64,000 nucleotides of DNA from an uncultured Clostridia bacterium. GTDB lineage: Bacteria; Bacillota; Clostridia; Christensenellales; Borkfalkiaceae. Made by a program: the position numbers and the translations under genes. The DNA lies in NCBI GenBank assembly GCA_934271255.1, contig CAKQQS010000003.1:62001-126000 (forward strand), read 5' to 3'. Below the pieces are notes generated by a model that was given only the letters and a program-made list of their open reading frames with translations, was not told where the DNA came from and did no database searches. Positions 22,220-30,004 of this stretch are shown here, one piece after another (the stretch's first letter is position 1; every line of letters begins with the position of its first letter).

Positions 22220-22420
22220 ATGATACAAAAACCCGCAATAGATAATTTAGTAAAAAAGACAAACTCAAAGTACGGACTTTGCGTCGTTTGTTCTAAAAGA
22301 GCAAGAGAGATTTTAGACCATTCGATAGCGATTAACGAAGATACTTTGGGTAAAGACAAACCCTTGACCGTCGCCGCGAAAGAAATCGCGAACGACAATA
22401 TAACCATAACGAAAGACTGA
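22220..22420 (+). CDS. rpoZ: DNA-directed RNA polymerase subunit omega
   Basis: A 66-residue omega subunit that helps fold and stabilise the beta' subunit of RNA polymerase. Family marks are the N-terminal KPAIDNLV, the YGLCVVCSKRAREI helix and the KPLTVAAKEIAN segment. It follows gmk by nine bases and is preceded by GTGAGGA. The position gmk-rpoZ is conserved in Bacillota; coaBC, which usually follows, is absent here. Confidence 0.93.
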   Translation: MIQKPAIDNLVKKTNSKYGLCVVCSKRAREILDHSIAINEDTLGKDKPLTVAAKEIANDNITITKD

Positions 22421-22423
22421 TAT

Positions 22424-22452
22424 AAAAGGTTCGTCCGACCGACGGACCTTTT
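22424..22452 (+). terminator. Possible weak attenuator between rpoZ and priA
   Basis: An imperfect inverted repeat (arms near 22424-22437 and 22443-22452, with a bulge) ends in TTTT. It could lower read-through into priA; it is weak and priA has no separate promoter that I can see. Confidence 0.35.
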
Positions 22453-22472
22453 GCCTAATCAAGGAAAAAACT

Positions 22473-24659
22473 ATGTACGCCGAAGTAATGGTAGATATCA
22501 CTAATAGCAAAGTCGACAGAAAATTCGATTATAAGTTCGACAGCGGTAACGTATTCGTCGGAAGTCGCGTTATCGTCCCTTTCGGCGCGCGAAAAATTAA
22601 CGGCGTCGTCGTAAAAATCAAAGACGATACGGATTTCGATAAAACTAAAATCAAAAGCATAATCGGCGTATCGGAAGATATACCCGCGTTGACGGAAGAA
22701 TCGCTAAAAACGGCGGATTATATTCAAAGGCGTTACCACGTAACGAAAACGCTTGCGTTAAGGCTGTTTTTACCGTCCGAAATGCGTCGGGACGAAATAG
22801 GCGAAAAAACGGTAAGAGCGGTTTGTCTGACGGGAATAGCGAACGCCGACGAGATTATAGGCAAAAAAGCAAAAAAACAGGAAGCATACGAATATCTTTT
22901 GAAACGCGGCGAAGAAAAGTTCCCCGCGCTTGCGAAAATGTTCGGCGCGAGCGCGATAAACGGACTGATAGAAAAAGGCGTGTTTTTCGTTAAAGACGTT
23001 AAGGTGGAACGTTCGCCTTATTCCGATTTAAACGAGAACAAGAAAGAAATAACGCTTACCGACAAACAGGAAAAAGCGGTCGAAAGCATAAAAAACACGG
23101 ATAAAACCGTAACTTTACTATACGGCGTAACGGGTAGCGGAAAAACGGAAGTTTACCTGAAACTCATAAACGATACGCTCGAAAAGGGAAGAACGGCAAT
23201 AATGCTCGTTCCCGAAATCGCGTTGACTCCGCAAATGTTACGGCAATTAAGGGCGAGATTCGGCAACGTCGCGGCGATATTCCACAGCGGACTTACCGCG
23301 GGCGAAAAATACGACGAATGGTGGCGGCTCCGCAACGGCGACGCAAGAGTCGTCATCGGGGCGAGAAGCGCGATTTTTTCGCCGATAGAAAACGTCGGGT
23401 TGATTATTATCGACGAAGAACACGATTCGAGTTATTCGAGCGAAAAAAGTCCGAGATACAACACTCTCGAAATCGCGTGTTTCAGGGCGAAGTTCAACGG
23501 CGCGAAAATAGTTTTGGGCAGCGCGACTCCGTCGATAGAAACTTATAATTCAGCGAAGAAAGGCGTGTATAATCTTGCGGTTATGCCGGACAGAATAAAC
23601 AAAAAACCGTTGCCCGAAATCATTATCGCCGATATGCGAAAAGAGATTCGTCGCGGTAACCACACCGAGTTTTCGTCGGCGATGAAAGAAGAACTTAAAA
23701 ACTGTCTTGACGACGGCGGGCAAGCAATGATATTCTTAAACCGCAGGGGGTATTCGCAATACGTTATTTGTACCGAATGCGGTTACGTTCCCAAATGTAA
23801 AGATTGCGACGTTTCGCTTACCTATCACTATGACGACGATTCGCTCAAATGTCATTATTGCGGAGCGAAATATCACATGATAACGCAATGTCCCGCATGC
23901 GGAAGCAAGTTTTTACGGTACGGCGCGTTGGGTACGCAAAAAGTCGTTTTGGAACTGCAAAAACTCTTTCCCGAAGCGAAAATACTCAGAATGGACAACG
24001 ACACGACGGCGAATAAGGACGGGCATTTAAAAATATTGACGGCGTTTCAGGAACGGCGGGCGGACATTCTGGTCGGCACGCAAATGATAGCCAAGGGGCA
24101 CGATTTTCCCGACGTTACGTTCGTAGGAATTATCGACGCGGATATGAGTTTGCATTTTTCCGATTACAGAAGCGGGGAACGTACGTTTCAACTCATAACG
24201 CAAGTCGCGGGCAGGAGCGGCAGAGCGGACAAGCAAGGCAAAGTCGTTTTGCAAACGTATTCGCCCGATAACTATATATTAGGGTTTGCCACGGCTTACG
24301 ACTACGAAGGTTTTTTTGAAAGAGAACTCTCGGTAAGACAAGCGACAAAGTTCCCGCCGTTTGCGAAAGTAGTGAGAGTGCTTGCGACTTCTACGGACGA
24401 AGGGGAATGTATCGAAGCGGTAAAATACGCTTTCGGCGACGTAAAAGCGTTGAGAGAAAAGTTTCAGGACAATTTCGTTTTCGCAAACTGCATGAAAGCT
24501 CCCGTAAAGAGAATACAAAACAAGTTCAGATATCAGATATTGTTAAGACTTGCGGGCGAAACGCAAAACGTTGTCGACGAAATATACTACATAGCGAAAA
24601 AATACACGACTGCGGAAGTTACGTTAAGCGTTGAAGAAAACCCCGCAAGCATGAATTGA
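22473..24659 (+). CDS. priA: Primosomal replication protein PriA
   Basis: A 3'-5' helicase that reloads the replisome at collapsed forks. The 728-residue protein has the N-terminal 3'-DNA-binding region, Walker A GVTGSGKTE (about 219-227), the DEEH box (about 313), the Cys-rich zinc-binding insert (CTECGY, CKDC, CHYC, CPAC, about 430-480), and the C-terminal helicase motifs with QVAGRSGR. Length is normal. ATG 22473 follows AAGGAA. In Bacillota priA normally follows coaBC; here it follows rpoZ directly. Confidence 0.96.
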   Translation: MYAEVMVDITNSKVDRKFDYKFDSGNVFVGSRVIVPFGARKINGVVVKIKDDTDFDKTKIKSIIGVSEDIPALTEESLKTADYIQRRYHVTKTLALRLFLPSEMRRDEIGEKTVRAVCLTGIANADEIIGKKAKKQEAYEYLLKRGEEKFPALAKMFGASAINGLIEKGVFFVKDVKVERSPYSDLNENKKEITLTDKQEKAVESIKNTDKTVTLLYGVTGSGKTEVYLKLINDTLEKGRTAIMLVPEIALTPQMLRQLRARFGNVAAIFHSGLTAGEKYDEWWRLRNGDARVVIGARSAIFSPIENVGLIIIDEEHDSSYSSEKSPRYNTLEIACFRAKFNGAKIVLGSATPSIETYNSAKKGVYNLAVMPDRINKKPLPEIIIADMRKEIRRGNHTEFSSAMKEELKNCLDDGGQAMIFLNRRGYSQYVICTECGYVPKCKDCDVSLTYHYDDDSLKCHYCGAKYHMITQCPACGSKFLRYGALGTQKVVLELQKLFPEAKILRMDNDTTANKDGHLKILTAFQERRADILVGTQMIAKGHDFPDVTFVGIIDADMSLHFSDYRSGERTFQLITQVAGRSGRADKQGKVVLQTYSPDNYILGFATAYDYEGFFERELSVRQATKFPPFAKVVRVLATSTDEGECIEAVKYAFGDVKALREKFQDNFVFANCMKAPVKRIQNKFRYQILLRLAGETQNVVDEIYYIAKKYTTAEVTLSVEENPASMN

Positions 24660-24672
24660 GGTAAAATATAAT

Positions 24673-25128
24673 ATGGCGATTAGAAACATTGTGCTTTTAG
24701 GCGACGAAGTATTGAGAAAAAAATCCTTTCCCGTAACGGATTTTTCTGCTAAAACCCACGAACTTTTAGACGATATGAAAGACACGCTTACGAAAGCGGA
24801 AGGGGCGGGACTTGCCGCCGTTCAGGTAGGCGTTTTAAGACGCATGTTCGTATGCGACGTTAAAGAAGGGTACTTCGAGTTTATCAACCCCGAAATAATA
24901 AAGCAAAAAGGCAAGAGAAAAGATATAGAAGGCTGTTTGTCCATACCGAAAAAACACGGTTTCGTTATAAGACCGCAATACGTTAAAGTCAGAGCGCAGG
25001 ACAGAAACGGCGAATTTTTTGAAATCGAAGCGGAAGACTTTTTCGCGAAATGTATTTGCCACGAATACGACCATTTAGACGGAATCGTATATACCGACAA
25101 AGCGGTAAAGGTGTTCGATGAAGACTGA
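24673..25128 (+). CDS. def: Peptide deformylase
   Basis: Removes the formyl group from the initiator methionine of new proteins. The 151-residue metalloenzyme has all three motifs: GAGLAAVQ (about 43-50), EGCLS (about 89, metal-binding Cys) and HEYDH (about 131, metal-binding His pair and catalytic Glu). It is preceded by GAGGT. It overlaps fmt by 11 bp, the usual def-fmt pairing of opposing formylation steps. Confidence 0.96.
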   Translation: MAIRNIVLLGDEVLRKKSFPVTDFSAKTHELLDDMKDTLTKAEGAGLAAVQVGVLRRMFVCDVKEGYFEFINPEIIKQKGKRKDIEGCLSIPKKHGFVIRPQYVKVRAQDRNGEFFEIEAEDFFAKCICHEYDHLDGIVYTDKAVKVFDED

Positions 25129-26062
25129 TTTGAAAATAGTGTTTATGGGTACGCCCGATTTTGCCGTACCGTCGCTCAACGCGTTGATAGATAACGGCTA
25201 TAACGTAGTCGCCGTCGTAACTCAACCCGACAAACCCGTCGGGAGAAAAATGGTTTTGACGCCGTGCCCCGTCAAGGTCGCCGCGATGAATAAGGGCGTT
25301 AAGGTTTTGCAATACGCAAAAATTAAAAACGAAGGGGTTGGCGATTTGAAAGAATTAACCCCCGACTTAATCGTTACTTGCGCTTTCGGTCAGATTTTGA
25401 CGCAAGAAATCATCGATATACCGAGATTAGGCATAATCAACGTTCACGCTTCTCTTTTACCTGAATACAGGGGCGCCGCGCCCATTCAATGGGCTGTAAT
25501 AAACGGCGACAAGCGTACGGGCGTTTCTATAATGAAAACGGAAATAGGCATAGATACGGGCGCCGTGGTACAAGTCGAAGAAACGCCTATATACGAAGAC
25601 GAAACTTCTGGCGAGTTGTTCGACAGATTGTCCGAAATAGGCGCGACGGCGTTAATCGAAGCAATCGGCAAAATCGAAAACGGTACCGCCGTATGGACGA
25701 GTCAGGACGAGTCGAAAGCCACTCACGTAAAAATGATAAAAAAAGAAGACGGCGTTATCGAATGGAACAAAACCCCGCAAGAGATTCACGATTTCGTTCG
25801 CGGTATGAATCCGTGGCCGTGCGCGTACACGGGGCTTTTCGGCGAACCGCTTAAAATATGGAAAGTCGAAAAAAGCGCAGTAGCGTTCGACGTTCCTGCC
25901 GGAACGGTGGTTACGGCAAACTGTAAAGACGGCTTGACAGTCGCTTGTAAAAACGGCTCGGTCAAGATTTCAGAACTGCAAAAGTCCGGCGGAAAGCGTA
26001 TGGATGCAAACGCGTTTTTGTTAGGTAATACCATAGAAATCGGAACGGTTTTAAAAATATGA
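25118..26062 (+). CDS. fmt: Methionyl-tRNA formyltransferase
   Basis: Transfers a formyl group from 10-formyl-THF to initiator Met-tRNA. The 314-residue protein has MGTPDFAVP near the start, the catalytic region NVHASLLPEYRGAAPIQ with its His and downstream DTGAVV Asp, and the C-terminal tRNA-contacting beta-barrel. Length is normal. ATG 25118 lies inside the end of def, with AAAGGTG before it. The stop overlaps the rsmB start (ATGA). Confidence 0.96.
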   Translation: MKTDLKIVFMGTPDFAVPSLNALIDNGYNVVAVVTQPDKPVGRKMVLTPCPVKVAAMNKGVKVLQYAKIKNEGVGDLKELTPDLIVTCAFGQILTQEIIDIPRLGIINVHASLLPEYRGAAPIQWAVINGDKRTGVSIMKTEIGIDTGAVVQVEETPIYEDETSGELFDRLSEIGATALIEAIGKIENGTAVWTSQDESKATHVKMIKKEDGVIEWNKTPQEIHDFVRGMNPWPCAYTGLFGEPLKIWKVEKSAVAFDVPAGTVVTANCKDGLTVACKNGSVKISELQKSGGKRMDANAFLLGNTIEIGTVLKI

Positions 26063-27306
26063 TAAACTATCTTTACGACTGTTATAGAATACTTAACAAA
26101 GTATACAGCGACGGGGCGTTTTTAAAGCAAGCGATATTGTCGACCGACATAGAAGAAAAGAATCGCGCGCTGACGGTAAAAACGTGTTACGGCGTTTTGG
26201 ACAACGATATACGGCTTTCGTATTATATTAAAAAATTATGCGAAAAATCGCCTAAACTCGTCATTCGCACTATTTTGAAAATCGCAATGTACGATATGGA
26301 GTTTTTAGGCAAACGCGATTACGCCGTTATCGACAACGCGGTCGAACTGACTAAAAAGTTAGGCAAAGGCGGGGCGTCGGGTTTCGTAAACGCCGTGTTG
26401 AGAAAGTTTATAAAAAGCGAAATACCGCTTCCCGAAAATGGCGGCGCGGAGTACTTTTCGGTAAAGTATTCCTACCCCGTTTTCGCGGTAGAAAAAATCA
26501 TACGTGATTACGGCGAAAAAGTCGGCGAAGAGATAATGGGAACGACGGGCGGAAAAACGTTCGTAAGGTTTGAGAAAGACGGCGAAAAGTACTTGACCGA
26601 ACACGGCGTAAGATATGAAAAAACGTGTTTTGAGAACTTGTTCGTTTGTGAAAACTTCGTCAGAAACGCCGACTTTGACAAAGGGATTTACACCTTTCAG
26701 TCGATAGGCTCCGTGGCTATTTGCGACGTAGTAGAAAAGGGCGAAAAATTGCTCGATTGCTGTTCCGCTCCGGGCGGAAAAAGCGTGCTTTTGTCCGACA
26801 AGTTCGATAGCGTAACGGCGTGCGACGTCTATCCGCACAGGGCGGAACTCATCAGGGCTTACGCCAACCGTATGGGTAAGAAGAATATAGAAGTCGTCGT
26901 TGCGGATTCAAGCGTTTTTAATCCCGATTTCAAAGAGAGATTCGACGCCGTTTTGTGTGACGTTCCGTGTTCGAGTTACGGCGTCGCGTCGGACAATCCC
27001 GACGTTAAACTCGACGGAAAAATCAAGGATATAAACGAGATAAAAAAGGTACAGTTATCCATTCTCGAAAACGTGTCGAAATACGTTAAGACGGGCGGTT
27101 TTTTGTATTATTCAACGTGTTCGATTTTCTTTGAAGAAAACATAGAAAACGTTAGGAGTTTTTTGAAAAATCACGACGAGTACGAAATTGTGAAAACGAA
27201 TTCGGAATTGCCTCATTCGGACATAGACGGCACAATGCAGTTTCTGCCGAATATTTCTATGGGACAAGGGTTTTATACGGCAAAATTAAAAAGGGTAAAA
27301 CAATGA
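26059..27306 (+). CDS. rsmB: 16S rRNA (cytosine-967-C5) methyltransferase RsmB
   Basis: A 415-residue m5C methyltransferase acting on 16S rRNA. The N-terminal ~130 residues form a NusB-like RNA-binding domain (AILSTDIEEKNRAL...TCYGVLDN). The methyltransferase domain has SAM motif LLDCCSAPGGKS (about 230-241), the catalytic Cys in DVPCSS (about 301) and a second Cys in YSTCSI (about 352). It overlaps both neighbours by 4 bp (ATGA), so translation is coupled through fmt-rsmB-rlmN. Confidence 0.95.
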   Translation: MINYLYDCYRILNKVYSDGAFLKQAILSTDIEEKNRALTVKTCYGVLDNDIRLSYYIKKLCEKSPKLVIRTILKIAMYDMEFLGKRDYAVIDNAVELTKKLGKGGASGFVNAVLRKFIKSEIPLPENGGAEYFSVKYSYPVFAVEKIIRDYGEKVGEEIMGTTGGKTFVRFEKDGEKYLTEHGVRYEKTCFENLFVCENFVRNADFDKGIYTFQSIGSVAICDVVEKGEKLLDCCSAPGGKSVLLSDKFDSVTACDVYPHRAELIRAYANRMGKKNIEVVVADSSVFNPDFKERFDAVLCDVPCSSYGVASDNPDVKLDGKIKDINEIKKVQLSILENVSKYVKTGGFLYYSTCSIFFEENIENVRSFLKNHDEYEIVKTNSELPHSDIDGTMQFLPNISMGQGFYTAKLKRVKQ

Positions 27307-28355
27307 AAAGAGTTTTGGCGGATTTGTCGCTTACCGAGTTAACGGAATATCTTGAAAACATAGGTCAGCCGAAATACCGCGCAAGCCAGATACTGAACGG
27401 GATTTTGAATTATAAAGACCTTGACGAAATGACGAATCTTCCCAAAGATTTAAAGGCTCGGCTTGACGAAGATTTTTATATAAAAGGGGTTACGATTTAC
27501 AAAACGCTCACGTCGAAAGACGGCACCGTTAAGTTCTTGTTCAAACTCTGCGACGGCAACGTAATCGAAGGCGTTTTGATGAAATACAAATACGGCAACA
27601 CTCAATGCGTTTCGACGCAAGTCGGATGCAGAATGGGCTGTAAGTTTTGCGCGTCGGGGCTTGACGGGTTGGTTCGCAACCTGACCGCGGGCGAAATACT
27701 CAGCGAAGTTTTGGCGGTCAACGCGTATCTTGGCGGTACGACTGAAAAAAGAGAAGTTACCAACCTTGTTTTGATGGGTAGCGGAGAACCGCTCGACAAC
27801 TACGATAACGTAATGGATTTTTTAAGAAAAGTAAGCGACAAAAACGGTCTGAACGTAAGCGCGAGAAACGTAAGTTTATCTACTTGCGGACTCGTACCGA
27901 ACATTTATCGGCTAGCCGACGAAGGCTTTGCGCTCAACTTGACGATTTCATTGCATAACCCGTTCGACGAAGAGAGAAAACTCGTAATGCCCGTATCGAA
28001 CAAATACAGCATCGACGAGATTTTGGGCGCGTGCGCGTACTATTTTGAAAAAACGGGCAGAAGATATATATTCGAATACGTCTTGATAAAGGGCGTAAGC
28101 GATACGAAAAGGCACGCCGACGAACTTATAAAAAGGCTTAAAGGTAAACCGTGTCTTGTCAATTTGATAAGACTTAACGAAGTAAAAGAACGCCCGCTCG
28201 AAACTGTAAGTTTAAAAGACGCGGAAGTCTTTCGGGACTTGCTAAATAAAAGCGGAATAAACGCGACTATTCGCCGTCAGATAGGCGTCGATATAGAAGG
28301 CGCTTGCGGACAACTCCGCAGGAAGTGTATACAAAACGAAAAAAAGGAGAATTAA
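27303..28355 (+). CDS. rlmN: 23S rRNA/tRNA adenine-C2 methyltransferase RlmN
   Basis: A radical-SAM enzyme that makes m2A in 23S rRNA and some tRNAs. The 350-residue protein has the iron-sulfur site CRMGCKFC (CX3CX2C, about 109-116), the GSGEPLDN motif, and the C-terminal Cys in GACGQL that carries the methylene intermediate. Length is normal. ATG 27303 overlaps the rsmB stop. In most Bacillota prpC-prkC-rsgA follow; here rpe starts one base after the rlmN stop. Confidence 0.96.
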   Translation: MKRVLADLSLTELTEYLENIGQPKYRASQILNGILNYKDLDEMTNLPKDLKARLDEDFYIKGVTIYKTLTSKDGTVKFLFKLCDGNVIEGVLMKYKYGNTQCVSTQVGCRMGCKFCASGLDGLVRNLTAGEILSEVLAVNAYLGGTTEKREVTNLVLMGSGEPLDNYDNVMDFLRKVSDKNGLNVSARNVSLSTCGLVPNIYRLADEGFALNLTISLHNPFDEERKLVMPVSNKYSIDEILGACAYYFEKTGRRYIFEYVLIKGVSDTKRHADELIKRLKGKPCLVNLIRLNEVKERPLETVSLKDAEVFRDLLNKSGINATIRRQIGVDIEGACGQLRRKCIQNEKKEN

Positions 28356-28356
28356 A

Positions 28357-29013
28357 ATGGAAAACGGTATAAAAATCGCGCCGTCGGTATTGTCTGCGGA
28401 CTTTTCAAAAATGGGCGAAGAGATTAAAGATATAGCGTCGAAAGGCGCGGATCTCGTGCATCTTGACGTTATGGACGGCGTGTTCGTTCAGAACATTACG
28501 TTCGGTATAAAACTCGTGGCGGACGTAAGAAAGGTTACCGATTTACCGCTCGACACGCATTTAATGATAATAAAACCTTGGAAATACGTCGAAAAGTTCG
28601 CTTCGGCGGGCAGCGACATAATTACGGTGCATTACGAAGCGTGCAAAACAAGACTCGGCAGAACCGTAAGTTTAATACACAAATGCGGCAAAAAAGCGGG
28701 CGTCGCGATAAACCCGAACACTCCCGTAAAGAAAATCAAAAGGTTAATTCGCAAATGCGATTTGATTTTGATAATGAGCGTGTATCCGGGCTTCGGCGGA
28801 CAAAAATATATTTCGGAAGTAACGAGTAAAATTGCGGAAGTCGACGGTATAAGAAAAGGGCTCGGCAAAGATATTTTGATAGAAGTCGACGGCGGAATAA
28901 ACGAAGAAAATTACATGAATCCGAGAATTGCGGGCGCGGACGTTTTGGTTGCGGGCAACGCGATTTTCAAAGCGGCGGACAGGGCGAAAGCGATTGAAAA
29001 ATTAAAATCGTAA
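28357..29013 (+). CDS. rpe: Ribulose-phosphate 3-epimerase
   Basis: Interconverts ribulose-5-phosphate and xylulose-5-phosphate in the pentose phosphate pathway. The 218-residue TIM barrel has IAPSVLSADFS at the start, metal-binding HLDVMDG and DTHLMI segments, MSVYPGFGGQKY and the phosphate-binding EVDGGIN...AGNAIF. ATG 28357 follows AAGGAGAA. It closes the yicC operon. Length is normal. Confidence 0.96.
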   Translation: MENGIKIAPSVLSADFSKMGEEIKDIASKGADLVHLDVMDGVFVQNITFGIKLVADVRKVTDLPLDTHLMIIKPWKYVEKFASAGSDIITVHYEACKTRLGRTVSLIHKCGKKAGVAINPNTPVKKIKRLIRKCDLILIMSVYPGFGGQKYISEVTSKIAEVDGIRKGLGKDILIEVDGGINEENYMNPRIAGADVLVAGNAIFKAADRAKAIEKLKS

Positions 29014-29028
29014 ACGGACAAACTTACC

Positions 29029-29057
29029 GTCATTTTGCGGTTTTGCGGGCATATAAT
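29029..29057 (+). promoter_or_regulatory. Possible sporulation (sigma-E-like) promoter of spoVM
   Basis: GTCATTT (29029-29035), a 14-base spacer and CATATAAT (29050-29057) resemble the sigma-E pattern (KMATATT, 14-15, CATACAMT). There is no good -35 for sigma-A at 17 bp. This fits mother-cell expression of SpoVM but is inference. Confidence 0.4.
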
Positions 29058-29075
29058 AAAGTAGGGAGAAGAACT

Positions 29076-29162
29076 ATGAAAATTGTATGTTGTTATAAAC
29101 CGCCGAAGATATTAAGACGTTTTTTAAAACTGTTTTACAGAAAGAAAAAAGAGACAGCCTAA
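29076..29162 (+). CDS. spoVM: Stage V sporulation protein M (28 residues)
   Basis: A 28-residue open frame preceded by GGGAGAA. SpoVM is a curvature-sensing amphipathic helix that recruits the spore-coat ATPase SpoIVA to the forespore in the mother cell. Residues 8-20 here (KPPKILRRFLKLF) align with KLPKFLGGIVRAM of the Bacillus protein, keeping the key Pro (Pro10 here), Lys pair and amphipathic spacing, after an MKI start. The location, after rpe and next to a reverse-strand rpmB and then asp23, is the same as in Bacillus. The stop codon lies in the loop of the terminator. Basic C-terminus RKKKETA. Confidence 0.78.
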   Translation: MKIVCCYKPPKILRRFLKLFYRKKKETA

Positions 29163-29180
29163 ACTGTCTCTTTATTTTTT
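29148..29180 (+). terminator. spoVM terminator, containing the stop codon
   Basis: AAAGAGACAG (29148-29157) pairs with CTGTCTCTTT (29164-29173), followed by a T-rich run to 29181. The stem's left arm is coding sequence and the TAA is in the loop. Confidence 0.85.
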
Positions 29181-29182
29181 TG

Positions 29183-29212
29183 CAAAAAAGAAACTGCATT
29201 AAAAATGCAGTT
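29183..29212 (-). terminator. rpmB terminator
   Basis: AACTGCATT (29192-29200) pairs with AATGCAGTT (29204-29212); the minus strand continues into TTTCTTTTTTG. Confidence 0.8.
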
Positions 29213-29223
29213 AATTTACATAA

Positions 29224-29415
29224 TTACGCTCTGTTAACTTTTCCGCTCTTTAAACAACGGGTGCAAACGTATTCGGACGAAACGGAACCGTTATCGTGAA
29301 CTACGTTAACCTTTTGTAAATTAGCCGAGTAAGTATGGGGAGTTTTACGATTCGAGTGAGAAACTCTGTTACCTGCTGCTTTCGCCTTACCGCATACGCT
29401 ACAAACTCTGGACAT
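29224..29415 (-). CDS. rpmB: 50S ribosomal protein L28
   Basis: A 63-residue zinc-form L28 of the large subunit. It has two CXXC pairs (CSVCGK near the start and CTRCLK near the end) and the family segment GNRVSHSNRKT. GGAGGT precedes the ATG. It is monocistronic on the minus strand between spoVM and asp23, as in Bacillus, with its own promoter and terminator. Confidence 0.95.
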   Translation of the reverse strand: MSRVCSVCGKAKAAGNRVSHSNRKTPHTYSANLQKVNVVHDNGSVSSEYVCTRCLKSGKVNRA

Positions 29416-29459
29416 TATAATTACCTCCGAATGAGTATTTCCTAAAAATTAGCATAACT

Positions 29460-29488
29460 ACTTTATCATAAAAAAACGCAAAATGCAA
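29460..29488 (-). promoter_or_regulatory. rpmB promoter
   Basis: On the minus strand: TTGCAT (29488-29483), 17-base spacer, TAAAGT (29465-29460) preceded by TGA, an extended -10. Confidence 0.65.
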
Positions 29489-29568
29489 GCAAACAAGCGG
29501 AAAAAAGTAAAATATTATATTTTTTTTTGAAAAAACCTAAAAAAAGTTCCGTAGATACGGCAAAAGCG

Positions 29569-29597
29569 TTGCAAATATAGTTCAAATGCTGTAAAAT
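29569..29597 (+). promoter_or_regulatory. asp23-fakA promoter
   Basis: TTGCAA (29569-29574), 17-base spacer, TAAAAT (29592-29597). A second TATAAT overlaps at 29597-29602. TGAGGT then precedes ATG 29621. Confidence 0.65.
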
Positions 29598-29620
29598 ATA
29601 ATATAATTGAGGTAAAAATT

Positions 29621-29971
29621 ATGTCGGCAACTACTTATAACATTTATGGAAAAATAAATATATCCAACAAAGCCATAGCCAAGTTCGCATCGAAAGAGGC
29701 TACGGAATGTTACGGTATTGTCGAAATGGTCTCAAAGAGCCTGCCGGATCGCTTAAAAGAAATATTCACGCGCGACATCTCGGGCAGGGGAATAAAGGTT
29801 ACCGCAACGAGCGACCGTATCACGATAGACGCTTACGTCATTATCAAATACGGCGTGTCGATAAAAGCGGTTGCCGAATCGCTTAAAGAAGCTATAAAAT
29901 ACCGCGTAGAAAAGTTCACGGGTATGATAGTCGAAACGGTTAACGTAAATATTCTCGGCGTTAAATTGTAA
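29621..29971 (+). CDS. Asp23/Gls24 family envelope protein (YloU)
   Basis: A 116-residue Asp23/Gls24 domain protein. Members are small, membrane-peripheral and linked to envelope stress or lipid metabolism. The family pattern appears in the IAKFASKEATECYGIVEM segment and the TIDAYVIIKYGVSIKAVAESLKEAIKYRVE segment. Start ATG 29621 follows TGAGGT. It lies directly upstream of the DAK2/FakA-like gene, the conserved yloU-yloV pair. Confidence 0.92.
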   Translation: MSATTYNIYGKINISNKAIAKFASKEATECYGIVEMVSKSLPDRLKEIFTRDISGRGIKVTATSDRITIDAYVIIKYGVSIKAVAESLKEAIKYRVEKFTGMIVETVNVNILGVKL

Positions 29972-30004
29972 TTAAGCGATCGATTAACCGGAGGGTTTTT
30001 TTTC

